From an uncultured Flavobacteriaceae bacterium (GTDB lineage Bacteria; Bacteroidota; Bacteroidia; Flavobacteriales; Flavobacteriaceae): DNA of 64,000 bases. The translations under genes were made by a program, and so were the position numbers. The notes beneath the pieces are model-generated. The model was not told where the DNA came from and did no database searches. It saw only the letters and a list, made by a program, of their open reading frames with translations. This document shows, in pieces, positions 51,134 to 59,300 of this stretch (position 1 is the first letter of the stretch; each line of letters opens with the position of its first letter). Where the stretch lies: assembly GCA_947494325.1 (NCBI GenBank), contig CANLUS010000004.1:62001-126000 (forward strand), given 5' to 3'.

Positions 51134-51558
51134 AAAAGAGTAGTATCTGTATAGCATTATGTGTTGTATTTTCGCTTTTTGCGGAAGGGCAGTCAATATT
51201 CGGAAAATGGAAGTCAATTGACGCAACAACAGGTGAAACTGAAGCAATTATTTCGGTATATAAAGAAAATGATATGGCCTATGCCAAGATTATCGATATC
51301 TTAAATCCGGCTGATAAAGAGAAAATATGTATCTATTGTAAAGGCAATCGAAAAAATAAGCCTATTTTAGGAATGATTATCTTAGATGGATTAAAAGAAA
51401 ATGGTGATGAATGGAGTGGTGGAAAAATAGTGGACCCTAAAAATGGAAATGTTTACAAATGTTATATTAAATTGAAAGATAAGACTACCTTAAAATTAAG
51501 AGGATATATTGGCATTTCGCTATTTGGAAGAACAGAATATTGGAAGAGAGTTGAATAG
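51130..51558 (+). CDS. DUF2147 secreted protein
   Basis: From ATG 51130, which overlaps the previous stop codon as ATGA, the protein has 142 residues with a signal peptide (MKKSSICIALCVVFSLFAEG). The DUF2147 plan is clear: FGKWKSIDATTGETEAIISV, ICIYCKGNRKNKPILGMIIL, WSGGKIVDPKNGNVYKCYIK and LRGYIGISLFGRTEYWKR. It is a small beta-rich periplasmic protein of unknown role. The cysteine motif CIYC could be a redox pair or a disulfide. Confidence 0.88.
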   Translation: MKKSSICIALCVVFSLFAEGQSIFGKWKSIDATTGETEAIISVYKENDMAYAKIIDILNPADKEKICIYCKGNRKNKPILGMIILDGLKENGDEWSGGKIVDPKNGNVYKCYIKLKDKTTLKLRGYIGISLFGRTEYWKRVE

Positions 51559-51564
51559 AAAAAA

Positions 51565-52041
51565 ATGAAAAGAATAACAATTATAGTGCTATTGATAACC
51601 CTTATAGGAAGTCAACACTTTTTTGCCCAGCAAAAGAGTATAGATCTTAATTGGCAAACAAATTTTGAAGAGGCAAAAAAACAAGCTTCCAAAAATGATA
51701 AAAAAATACTGATTTATTTCACTGGATCGGATTGGAGCAGTGCTTGTAAAAATCTGAATAAAGACTTTTTCTATACCGAAAAGTTCCAAAAAATAGCTCA
51801 GAAATCCTTTATTTTAGTGCGTGTTGATGCACCCCGTAGGCCCAATTTAATATCAGAATTACAATCTAGTTACAATAGAGGATTGAGTAAGACTTATGGT
51901 CAAAAAGTATACCCTACAGTGGTTATGGTAGATTCATCTGGCGCCAAACTAGGAATGATTGAAAGTTATAACTACCTACATGATACGAGCAAGCATTACG
52001 ACCTTCTTTCTAAGGTTTTGAAAAAGAAATCTAAAAAGTAA
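51565..52041 (+). CDS. Secreted thioredoxin-like protein with degenerate active site
   Basis: A 158-residue thioredoxin-fold protein (Thioredoxin_7 type) with a signal peptide ending FFAQ. The active-site segment reads GSDWSSACKNL: the first cysteine of CxxC (residue 58) is serine, leaving SSAC with C61. The cis-proline strand YPTVVMVDSSGAKLG is intact. With one cysteine it cannot do normal dithiol exchange; isomerase-like or non-redox roles are possible. It lies 6 bp behind the DUF2147 gene and is in the same operon. Confidence 0.85.
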   Translation: MKRITIIVLLITLIGSQHFFAQQKSIDLNWQTNFEEAKKQASKNDKKILIYFTGSDWSSACKNLNKDFFYTEKFQKIAQKSFILVRVDAPRRPNLISELQSSYNRGLSKTYGQKVYPTVVMVDSSGAKLGMIESYNYLHDTSKHYDLLSKVLKKKSKK

Positions 52042-52077
52042 CTATTTGTGCGACCATAAGGGTCAAAAATCTAAGAA

Positions 52078-52794
52078 TTGAGTACACATAAAACCTATTT
52101 TAATTGGAGCTCTGGTAAAGATTCTGCTTACGCATTATACCTTTTATTGCAAGATAAATCTCACAATGTTGAAGAACTCGTAACGAGTATTAACACGCAT
52201 TACAATCGTGTTTCTATGCACGGATTGCGAAAAGAATTATTGATAGCACAAACATCGGCACTAAAAATACCAGCGAGTTTAATCGAGCTACCAGAAATGC
52301 CCAGTATGGAAGTTTATGAAGAGAAAATGCTCGAAACGGTTCTTAACCTCAAGAGAAAAGGCTTTACCCATAGTGCTTTCGGTGATATTTTTTTAGAAGA
52401 TTTAAGAAGTTATCGTGAAAAGCAATTAGAAGCATATGATATTCATGCAGTTTTCCCTATTTGGAAAAAAGATACGAAACAGCTTCTACGTGATTTTTTA
52501 AAAGCTGGTTTTAAAACCATCGTTGTCTGCGCAAATTCAAAGTATTTTGATATAGATTTTGTTGGAACTATTATCGATGAACATTTCATTGATAGACTGC
52601 CGGAAGAGGTAGATCCTTGCGGAGAAAATGGAGAATTTCATACCTTTTGCTTCGATGGTCCAATTTTCGAGCATCCTATTCAGTTTACCATCGGTGAAAA
52701 GGTCTATCGAGAGTATCCTATGCCCCAAGATGATGATAGTGTTTGTAAAAGCAATCGCTATGGAGTTTGGTATTGTGATTTGATTCCAACATAA
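52078..52794 (+). CDS. Dph6-like PP-loop ATP pyrophosphatase
   Basis: A 238-residue protein starting at TTG 52078. The PP-loop motif NWSSGKDSAYALYLL begins at residue 6. The middle segment KRKGFTHSAFGDIFLEDLRS and DRLPEEVDPCGENGEFHTFC (including the DPCGENGEFHT box) are diagnostic for the diphthine-ammonia ligase/COG2102 family. Bacteria have no diphthamide, so the true substrate is unknown. It converges on the B12 receptor gene btuB, and a hairpin separates them. An adenylating amidation-type reaction is the family expectation. Confidence 0.85.
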   Translation: MSTHKTYFNWSSGKDSAYALYLLLQDKSHNVEELVTSINTHYNRVSMHGLRKELLIAQTSALKIPASLIELPEMPSMEVYEEKMLETVLNLKRKGFTHSAFGDIFLEDLRSYREKQLEAYDIHAVFPIWKKDTKQLLRDFLKAGFKTIVVCANSKYFDIDFVGTIIDEHFIDRLPEEVDPCGENGEFHTFCFDGPIFEHPIQFTIGEKVYREYPMPQDDDSVCKSNRYGVWYCDLIPT

Positions 52795-52796
52795 AA

Positions 52797-52826
52797 AATG
52801 GCAACCTATTCAATAGATTGCCATTC
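52797..52826. terminator. Hairpin between the Dph6-like gene and btuB
   Basis: AATGGCAA and TTGCCATT pair around CTAT-tca-ATAG, giving a two-part stem, followed by C-TT. It lies between convergent genes; the T run is weak, so confidence is moderate. Confidence 0.65.
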
Positions 52827-52853
52827 TTAACTTTAGTTTTTTGTTATAAGGAA

Positions 52854-54803
52854 TTAGAAATCGAACTTTAGACCAACTCTGTAGTTTCTTCCTAAAGTAG
52901 CAAATCCGAATACTTCTTGATAATCTTCATTAAAGATATTACTTACCGTCCCATATAGTTTCAATCTATCTCTTATTATCGTATGATTTAGATTGAAATC
53001 TAGTAAGCTATAACTATCAAGCATTAACCGTTCTGTAAAATCGTCATTGAATGCAGTTGCAGTTCGCTCTCCAGTGAATTGATAGTTTAAAGATAAGTAA
53101 GTAGCTTCATTTATCTCATATCCAAGATTCACGTTCGCTTTATGCTTTGGTGCTCTAAAAATGATTCCATCTTTACGTTCTGTAAAGGTATAGTTGGCAT
53201 CTAAACGCAATCCTTTTGACAATTGAGAGCTTAACTCCACTTCTACCCCATTCACTTTAAATTCATCAGAACTATTTTGATATTCAGATTCGAAAGTTGT
53301 AAAATCCAACGTTACAAATTCTATAATATGTTGCTGGTCTCTATTAAAATATACAGTACTCAAAGAAAAATGCTGCCCTAAATCTAATACCAATCCTGCC
53401 TCTATTGTCGCATCTTCCTGGGCCTCCAAATCGGCATTTCCAAAACTTGGAGAAAACAATTGAAATAAAGAAGGCGTAATATAAGCTGTACTGTATGATG
53501 AAATTACTTTTAACCGATTCTTCTCACTTAATTTAAATACATAAGAAGGGTTCACATTATAGACAAAATTACTACCGTATTCGCTATGATTATTTAAACG
53601 TACACCTGCATTCAGGTTTAATCCAAAATCAGATAAATAAGTCACATTTACATACGGGTCAATAATCTGATCATTGGCCGTATCTGCTGTAATTGCCGGA
53701 GCAAAATCTGTTTCACCGAACGGTACACTAAATGTGTTGATTTCGTTATCCACTATGTTTAATCCTACAATACTGTATAATTGATTGTTAAACTTATATT
53801 TATTATAGACATCAACTACCATTGATTTCCCTTCCGAAATAGAACCACTAAAAAGCTCAAAATCGAAGGCTCTTTCAATATTGCTCATAGCTGCGTTGAC
53901 ATGAATACTTCCATTCGTATATGCATACTTTGCACCTAAACCGAAACGGTATTGTTCATTCTCAGAGCTATTTTCCTGATCTACGAAAGAAAATCCATCG
54001 TCAAATTCAGAAGTATATCTATCGTAGTTTCCAAAGAAAGTAACATCAAACGCGTCAGAAATTGTATAGCCTAATTTTACATTCGTTGTGATTTTTGCAA
54101 ACCTATCACTATCATTTGGAGTAGCACTGTTAGGTGTATTTGCAGCAGATAAGCCATTTGTGTTTTTGCTGCTTAAATTAGCTAAATAATTAAATTTACC
54201 AAGAGTTCCATTGACTCCAAGTGTATTGGTAAAGTCAACCAAATCTACTCTCGATTCATCTTGCGAATTATTGGTACCTATATAAGTACCGAAACTTGCT
54301 TTTATTTTCTCCTTTGAAGCTTTTTTGAGCGTAATATTAATAATGGCAGTTGAAGCTCTGTTACCATATAAAGCACTTGAAGCTCCTTTTAAAATCTCAA
54401 TCGATTCTATCTGATCTACTGATAAGAGTTGTAGATCATAGTTGTTTTCAATTTGTGATGGATCACTAACAGCCACACCATCAATTAAAACCAACACCTG
54501 TCTGTTTTGACCACCACGAAAAAATGTACTTAAATTTTGCCCTGCGTTTCCACGGCTACCATTAATCGTAATTCCAGATTTTACATTGATAATTTCAGCG
54601 ACAGTGCGCCCTTGGTTTTTCTCAATTTCTTCTTTGGAAATTTTAATAATTGTTTTACCCGAATTTTCCTTTTTGAGGGCAAATCGTGAATCTGACAATA
54701 CAACTTCATCTAATTGTTCAACTTTTGTTGAATCCTGCTGCTGTTGGGCATTTACTAAGATTGTCGTTAGCAATGCTCCTACATACAATAACCTTTTTTT
54801 CAT
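52854..54803 (-). CDS. btuB: TonB-dependent vitamin B12 receptor
   Basis: A 649-residue outer-membrane receptor. Signal peptide (about 1-20), TonB-box-like VEQLDEVVLSDSRF, plug domain with NIKSGITINGSRGNAGQNLS and VLIDGVAVSDPSQ, and a barrel ending GRNYRVGLKFDF. BtuB assignment rests on this layout plus the cobalamin riboswitch in its leader and the divergent substrate-binding/permease/ATPase genes. It imports cobalamin across the outer membrane with TonB energy. Confidence 0.92.
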   Translation of the reverse strand: MKKRLLYVGALLTTILVNAQQQQDSTKVEQLDEVVLSDSRFALKKENSGKTIIKISKEEIEKNQGRTVAEIINVKSGITINGSRGNAGQNLSTFFRGGQNRQVLVLIDGVAVSDPSQIENNYDLQLLSVDQIESIEILKGASSALYGNRASTAIINITLKKASKEKIKASFGTYIGTNNSQDESRVDLVDFTNTLGVNGTLGKFNYLANLSSKNTNGLSAANTPNSATPNDSDRFAKITTNVKLGYTISDAFDVTFFGNYDRYTSEFDDGFSFVDQENSSENEQYRFGLGAKYAYTNGSIHVNAAMSNIERAFDFELFSGSISEGKSMVVDVYNKYKFNNQLYSIVGLNIVDNEINTFSVPFGETDFAPAITADTANDQIIDPYVNVTYLSDFGLNLNAGVRLNNHSEYGSNFVYNVNPSYVFKLSEKNRLKVISSYSTAYITPSLFQLFSPSFGNADLEAQEDATIEAGLVLDLGQHFSLSTVYFNRDQQHIIEFVTLDFTTFESEYQNSSDEFKVNGVEVELSSQLSKGLRLDANYTFTERKDGIIFRAPKHKANVNLGYEINEATYLSLNYQFTGERTATAFNDDFTERLMLDSYSLLDFNLNHTIIRDRLKLYGTVSNIFNEDYQEVFGFATLGRNYRVGLKFDF

Positions 54804-54909
54804 CTTTCTTTATTTTAAACGAATTAAAAAATGGCTATCAGTAGAAAATAGGGGCGCATGATAAGATATCATAAACCAATACTTTTCCTCCGAAAGCGTG
54901 TTTGATATT

Positions 54910-55086
54910 TGTTTGGCAGGTCTCCTGGCTTGCGTCTTACTGCTTCCTTCCCATTCTTATAGAACAGTGGATTAAGATTGCAGTAAACATCTCTACATAG
55001 AGACAAAGCTTACAGTTGCGGGGACAGCTCAAGAATCATAATGCGCAATTTTAAAGTCACGTATCAATTCACTTGATTCCCTTTTA
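54910..55086 (-). promoter_or_regulatory. Cobalamin riboswitch upstream of btuB
   Basis: On the minus strand the leader contains GGGAATCAAGTG near its 5' end (55081-55070), then CCCCGCAACTGTA (around 55013-55025) and the B12 box GCCAGGAGACCTGCC (54929-54915), in the order and spacing of the cobalamin riboswitch. It lies between the promoter (55127-55156) and the btuB start at 54803. Binding of adenosyl- or methylcobalamin should lower btuB expression. Confidence 0.95.
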
Positions 55087-55126
55087 ATTTAATCGCGCTT
55101 ACGCGGAATTAAAACCAAAATCGCCG

Positions 55127-55156
55127 CAAATGTACCAGTTTCTATGATATGTGCAA
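55127..55156 (-). promoter_or_regulatory. Promoter for the riboswitch-btuB transcript
   Basis: On the minus strand TTG (55156-55154) and TACATTTG (55134-55127) are 19 bp apart, a model flavobacterial promoter. A GC-rich hairpin (CGCG-TAAG-CGCG with TTAAT/ATTAA below, about 55087-55113) follows before the riboswitch. Confidence 0.8.
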
Positions 55157-55237
55157 CTATAATTCTATTTTTTGTTTAGATAATTTTATAAAAACACTAA
55201 ACAAATTTTGATACATTTGCTCAATTAATTTATCATA

Positions 55238-56374
55238 ATGAAACTTCAAAAATTACTATTCTTTAGTTGTTTGGTTGTTATGGCCTTTTCCTGCAAAAGA
55301 GCCCAAAACAAAACGGTTGAAAGAAAAATAAATACTGAGATTGAGTATGCTCAAGGTTTTGATATTCAGCAGTATGATGGATATAAAAAATTATTGATAA
55401 AAACTCCTTACCCTGGTGCTACCGAACAATTTGAATATGCCTTAGTACCTAAAGGCGTTGAAATTCCAAAAGAGGTAATGGATATAACTATTATAAGAAC
55501 ACCTATTGAAAAAATGGTGGTTACCTCAACGACGCACATCCCCATGTTGGAGCTACTAGAAAAAGAAAGTAGCCTAGTAGGCTTTCCAAATACTCAGTAT
55601 ATTTCTTCAGCAGAAACAAGAAATCTCATTGAAAAAGGGAACATCAAAGAATTGGGAAAAGAAGAATCCATAAATACCGAAATATTACTCGAATTACAAC
55701 CTGAATTAGTCGTAGGATTTTCTATGAGTAGTAATAATAAAATGTTCGAAAATATTGGAAAAGCAGGTATTCAAGTCTTATTAAATGGAGATTGGTTAGA
55801 GGAAACACCACTGGGCAGGGCAGAATGGCTAAAGTTCTTTGCCGCACTATACGATGAAGATGAGATGGCGGATAGCATCTTCGAGAATATCGAAAGTACT
55901 TATAAACAAGCCATGGCTATCGCAAAAGAGGCCACAACACGACCTACCATACTCTCGGGTGTTCAATTTAAAGATGTTTGGAACCTTCCAGGAGGCGAGA
56001 GCTTTGTTGCTCAGTTTTTGAAGGATGCTAATACCAATTATTTGTGGGCAGATACCAAAGGAAAAGGAAGCTTATCGTTAAGTTTCGAAACTGTTTTCAA
56101 TAAAGGACAAAAAGCAGCACTTTGGATCGCGCCAGGACATTACAATAGTTATGCACAATTACAGGAAACAAATGAGCATTATACACAATTTGAGGCGTTT
56201 CAAAAGAAAAAAATATATTCTTTTAATAATAAAAAAGGAAAGAACGGAGGCGTTATTTATTATGAATTAGCTCCTGTGCAACCCCATATCGTTTTAAAAG
56301 ATATTATCAAAATTGCACATCCAGAATTATTACCGAATTATACGCCTTATTTCTTAGCACAATTAAAAGAATAA
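55238..56374 (+). CDS. btuF: Cobalamin ABC transporter substrate-binding lipoprotein
   Basis: A 378-residue periplasmic-binding lipoprotein of the BtuF/FepB type. Lipobox VVMAFSCKR (lipidated C19). The two lobes are seen in TTHIPMLELLEKESSLVGFP and ILSGVQFKDVWNLPGGESFV with a long spine between them. It binds B12 and delivers it to the permease encoded next, 1 bp behind. Assignment to B12 rather than iron siderophore rests on the neighbouring riboswitch-controlled receptor. A -7 box TACATTTG (55212-55219) precedes the gene. Confidence 0.85.
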   Translation: MKLQKLLFFSCLVVMAFSCKRAQNKTVERKINTEIEYAQGFDIQQYDGYKKLLIKTPYPGATEQFEYALVPKGVEIPKEVMDITIIRTPIEKMVVTSTTHIPMLELLEKESSLVGFPNTQYISSAETRNLIEKGNIKELGKEESINTEILLELQPELVVGFSMSSNNKMFENIGKAGIQVLLNGDWLEETPLGRAEWLKFFAALYDEDEMADSIFENIESTYKQAMAIAKEATTRPTILSGVQFKDVWNLPGGESFVAQFLKDANTNYLWADTKGKGSLSLSFETVFNKGQKAALWIAPGHYNSYAQLQETNEHYTQFEAFQKKKIYSFNNKKGKNGGVIYYELAPVQPHIVLKDIIKIAHPELLPNYTPYFLAQLKE

Positions 56375-56375
56375 A

Positions 56376-57407
56376 TTGGCTGTAAAGACTACATATACGT
56401 TCACCTTTATCCTCCTTTTGATAGTTCTTGTGCTTTGCTGGATTTTGAACATTAGCTTGGGCTCCGTACATATTCCATTGCCAGATATTTTTAAAAGTCT
56501 TTGGGGTGATATATCCGTCAAAGAATCCTGGTATTACATCATAATAAACTATCGACTACCTAAATCATTAACCGCTATTTTAGTAGGTTCTGGACTCTCG
56601 ATTAGCGGCTTATTAATGCAAACCCTATTTAGAAACCCTCTTGCTGGGCCTTTTGTACTCGGAATTAGTTCTGGTGCTAGCTTGGGTGTAGCTATTTTAA
56701 TTTTAGGATTATCGCTCTTCGGCGGAAGTCTAGCTGGTCTCGCCTATTCAAATGTAGGATTAGCATTGGCAGCCAGTTTGGGAGCCTTTTTAGTATTAAG
56801 TGCTGTCATGCTTGTTGCACGAAAATTGAAAAATACGATGTCGATCTTAATTATTGGATTAATGTTCGGTAGTTTAACAAGTGCTGTGATTAGTGTCCTA
56901 TCATATTTTAGCAATGCTGATCAACTCCAGCAATTTATATTTTGGAGTTTTGGTAACCTTGGAAACCTATCATGGTCTGAGTTGGGCCTCTTCTTTGGAG
57001 TCTATATCTTTGCAATATTTTTAGTCATTGTAATTATAAAACCCTTAAACAGTTTGTTATTGGGCGAAAACTATGCACAGAGTTTAGGGATTAATTTGAA
57101 AAGAACAAGAAATTTCACCCTAATTGCTACTGGTTTATTGACGGGCGTCATTACAGCATTTTCTGGGCCTATTGCCTTTGTTGGATTGGCGGTGCCGCAT
57201 TTAACAAAGCTAGTATTTACAAGCTCAAATCATAAAATACTGTTACCGGCAGTCGCGATTATAGGAGCCATAACAATGCTTCTAAGTGATACTATTGCAC
57301 AGTTACCGAATAGCGAATATACCTTACCCATTAATGCGATAACGTCAATATTTGGAGCTCCTATTGTTATTTGGCTCTTAGTACGTAAAAGAAAAGTAAA
57401 CTATTGA
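56376..57407 (+). CDS. btuC: FecCD/BtuC-family ABC transporter permease
   Basis: A 343-residue permease with about ten membrane helices, starting at TTG 56376, one base after the btuF stop. Family signatures are LGSVHIPLPDIFKSLWGD, the RLPKSLTAILVGSGLSISGL segment, RNPLAGPFVLGISSGASLGV and GPIAFVGLAVPHLTKLV. It forms the transport channel with the ATPase that follows 4 bp later. The B12 substrate is inferred from context. Confidence 0.9.
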   Translation: MAVKTTYTFTFILLLIVLVLCWILNISLGSVHIPLPDIFKSLWGDISVKESWYYIIINYRLPKSLTAILVGSGLSISGLLMQTLFRNPLAGPFVLGISSGASLGVAILILGLSLFGGSLAGLAYSNVGLALAASLGAFLVLSAVMLVARKLKNTMSILIIGLMFGSLTSAVISVLSYFSNADQLQQFIFWSFGNLGNLSWSELGLFFGVYIFAIFLVIVIIKPLNSLLLGENYAQSLGINLKRTRNFTLIATGLLTGVITAFSGPIAFVGLAVPHLTKLVFTSSNHKILLPAVAIIGAITMLLSDTIAQLPNSEYTLPINAITSIFGAPIVIWLLVRKRKVNY

Positions 57408-57411
57408 TTAA

Positions 57412-58209
57412 GTGACAACTGAAAAAAAACATATCATATTAGTTTCTGAAAAGCTTGCTATTGGCTATTACCATAAAAAACAGGTACAGCTTATAACGGA
57501 GGATATAAATTTCGAACTTGAAACAGGAAAACTGGTATGTTTGCTTGGTAAAAACGGAATTGGGAAATCAACGCTACTTAGAACAATGGCGAAAGTACAA
57601 CCCAAAATTTCAGGAGATCTATATATTGATAATCGAGCAATCGAGGCTATTTCTTCGCAAGATTTATCGAAAAAAATGAGTCTGGTTTTGACAGAGAGAA
57701 TACCTCAAAGTAATCTAACCGTCTACGAACTTATTGCCTTAGGCAGACAACCGTATACAAACTGGATTGGCACGATAACTAAAGAAGATCAAAAAGCGAT
57801 TGAAAAAGCGATTCAATTGGTGCGAATAGCGTCTATTGTTGATCAAAAATGTGATGAGCTAAGTGACGGACAATTACAAAAAGTAATGATTGCCAGGTCT
57901 TTGGCTCAAGATACCCCACTCATCATTTTAGATGAGCCTACCGCCCATCTTGACATTCATCACAAATTAGAAGTCTTTAATCTTCTACAAACGTTAGTTA
58001 ATGAATTGAACAAAACAGTGATTATTTCAACGCATGAAGTTCAATTGGCATTGCAACTTGCCGACCAATTATGGTTATTAAATGATACTGGATTTATAAA
58101 TGGTCAAACCGATGCATTGATTAAAAATGGGTATTTAGAAGAACTTTTTTCGAATGAATATGTGAAATTTGATTCAAAAACCAAACAGTTTATCATCAAT
58201 AAACCTTAA
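57412..58209 (+). CDS. btuD: ABC transporter ATP-binding protein (BtuD/FecE type)
   Basis: A 265-residue ATPase starting at GTG 57412. Walker A GKNGIGKST, Q-loop VLTERIPQSNLTV, signature LSDGQLQK (a D for the usual first G of LSGGQ, a variant I have seen in Bacteroidota FecE-like proteins), Walker B PLIILDEPTAHLD and H-switch STHEVQL are all present. It energises uptake with the permease gene it abuts. The operon btuF-btuC-btuD has no visible riboswitch of its own. Confidence 0.9.
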   Translation: MTTEKKHIILVSEKLAIGYYHKKQVQLITEDINFELETGKLVCLLGKNGIGKSTLLRTMAKVQPKISGDLYIDNRAIEAISSQDLSKKMSLVLTERIPQSNLTVYELIALGRQPYTNWIGTITKEDQKAIEKAIQLVRIASIVDQKCDELSDGQLQKVMIARSLAQDTPLIILDEPTAHLDIHHKLEVFNLLQTLVNELNKTVIISTHEVQLALQLADQLWLLNDTGFINGQTDALIKNGYLEELFSNEYVKFDSKTKQFIINKP

Positions 58210-58244
58210 TTAATTAGTACTTTTATAACAATTAAATATTAAGA

Positions 58245-59300
58245 ATGAAAAATAGTTTTTTTACACTGCTGATCTTCATTATCCCACTGATAGGAATAAA
58301 CACTCTAAATGGTCAAAATTCTCCGGCTATTGGCCCTAAAGCTGCTTCTCAAGTAGCACCACCTAGGACTACAAATGCCCGAATTTCATATGCAAATACG
58401 ATCACAATTGATGCCTTAAAAAAGAAGGTATATACCTTAGCTTCCGACGAATTTGAAGGACGAAAAACTGGTGAGAATGGTCAAAAATTAGCTGCTGACT
58501 ATTTGATAAAAACATATAAGAACGCTGGCGTAAAAGCTGCTTATAAAGATGGTAGTTACTTACAACGCATTCCTAGAGAATTTTTTCGAGGAAGGTCAAA
58601 AGGTGACTCAGAAAATGTTGTAGCCTATATTAAAGGTTCTGAAAAACCAAATGAATATATCGTCCTATCGGCACATTATGACCATGAGGGCGTTAAGGGT
58701 AACAAAATTTACAATGGAGCCGATGATGATGCATCGGGTACTGCCGCTGTTTTGCAAATAGCTGAAGCTTTTCAAAAAGCATCAAATGACGGTCTTGGTC
58801 CGAAACGATCTATTGTTTTTTTAAATGTTACCGGAGAAGAAGTTGGCCTTTTCGGTTCTTTATATTATACGGAAAATCCTATTTTCCCATTGGCGAATAC
58901 TGTCGCCAATTTAAATATCGATATGGTAGGTAGAGTTGATAAAAAGCATGAAGACAATCCTGAATTTGTCTATCTCATTGGTGCGGATAAAATAAGTCAC
59001 GAATTACATCAAATATCTGAAGCTATGAATGAGAAGTATGTCAATCTAACTTTAGACTATACCTATAACGATGAAAATGATCCAAATAGATTTTACTATC
59101 GATCTGATCATTACAATTTTGCAAAGAATAATATTCCGATAATTTTTTATTTTAATGGAGTACATAAAGATTATCATCGCCCTACTGATACAGCAGATAA
59201 AATTCGATACGACCTTCTACAAAAGCGCACACAGCTTGTATTCCATACTGCATGGGAATTGGCTAACAGAGATAAACGTATAGTAGTAGACAAAAAGTAG
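58245..59300 (+). CDS. Secreted M28-family metallopeptidase
   Basis: A 351-residue protein with a signal peptide (about 1-24). The M28 zinc motifs are present: SAHYDHEGV (first ligand), GADDDASGT (bridging aspartate), VTGEEVGLFGS (general-base and ligand glutamates), NLNIDMVGR, and the final histidine in HKDYHRPTDT. It is a zinc aminopeptidase for small peptides in the periplasm or outside. The exonuclease gene starts directly after its stop codon (no gap), so co-transcription is likely though the functions differ. Confidence 0.92.
   Translation: MKNSFFTLLIFIIPLIGINTLNGQNSPAIGPKAASQVAPPRTTNARISYANTITIDALKKKVYTLASDEFEGRKTGENGQKLAADYLIKTYKNAGVKAAYKDGSYLQRIPREFFRGRSKGDSENVVAYIKGSEKPNEYIVLSAHYDHEGVKGNKIYNGADDDASGTAAVLQIAEAFQKASNDGLGPKRSIVFLNVTGEEVGLFGSLYYTENPIFPLANTVANLNIDMVGRVDKKHEDNPEFVYLIGADKISHELHQISEAMNEKYVNLTLDYTYNDENDPNRFYYRSDHYNFAKNNIPIIFYFNGVHKDYHRPTDTADKIRYDLLQKRTQLVFHTAWELANRDKRIVVDKK

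Noticed and set aside
55087-55237. A second cobalamin riboswitch for btuF-btuC-btuD on the plus strand
   Set aside because: No B12 box or GGGAA-type 5' element is seen in plus orientation between the promoter region and the btuF ATG.
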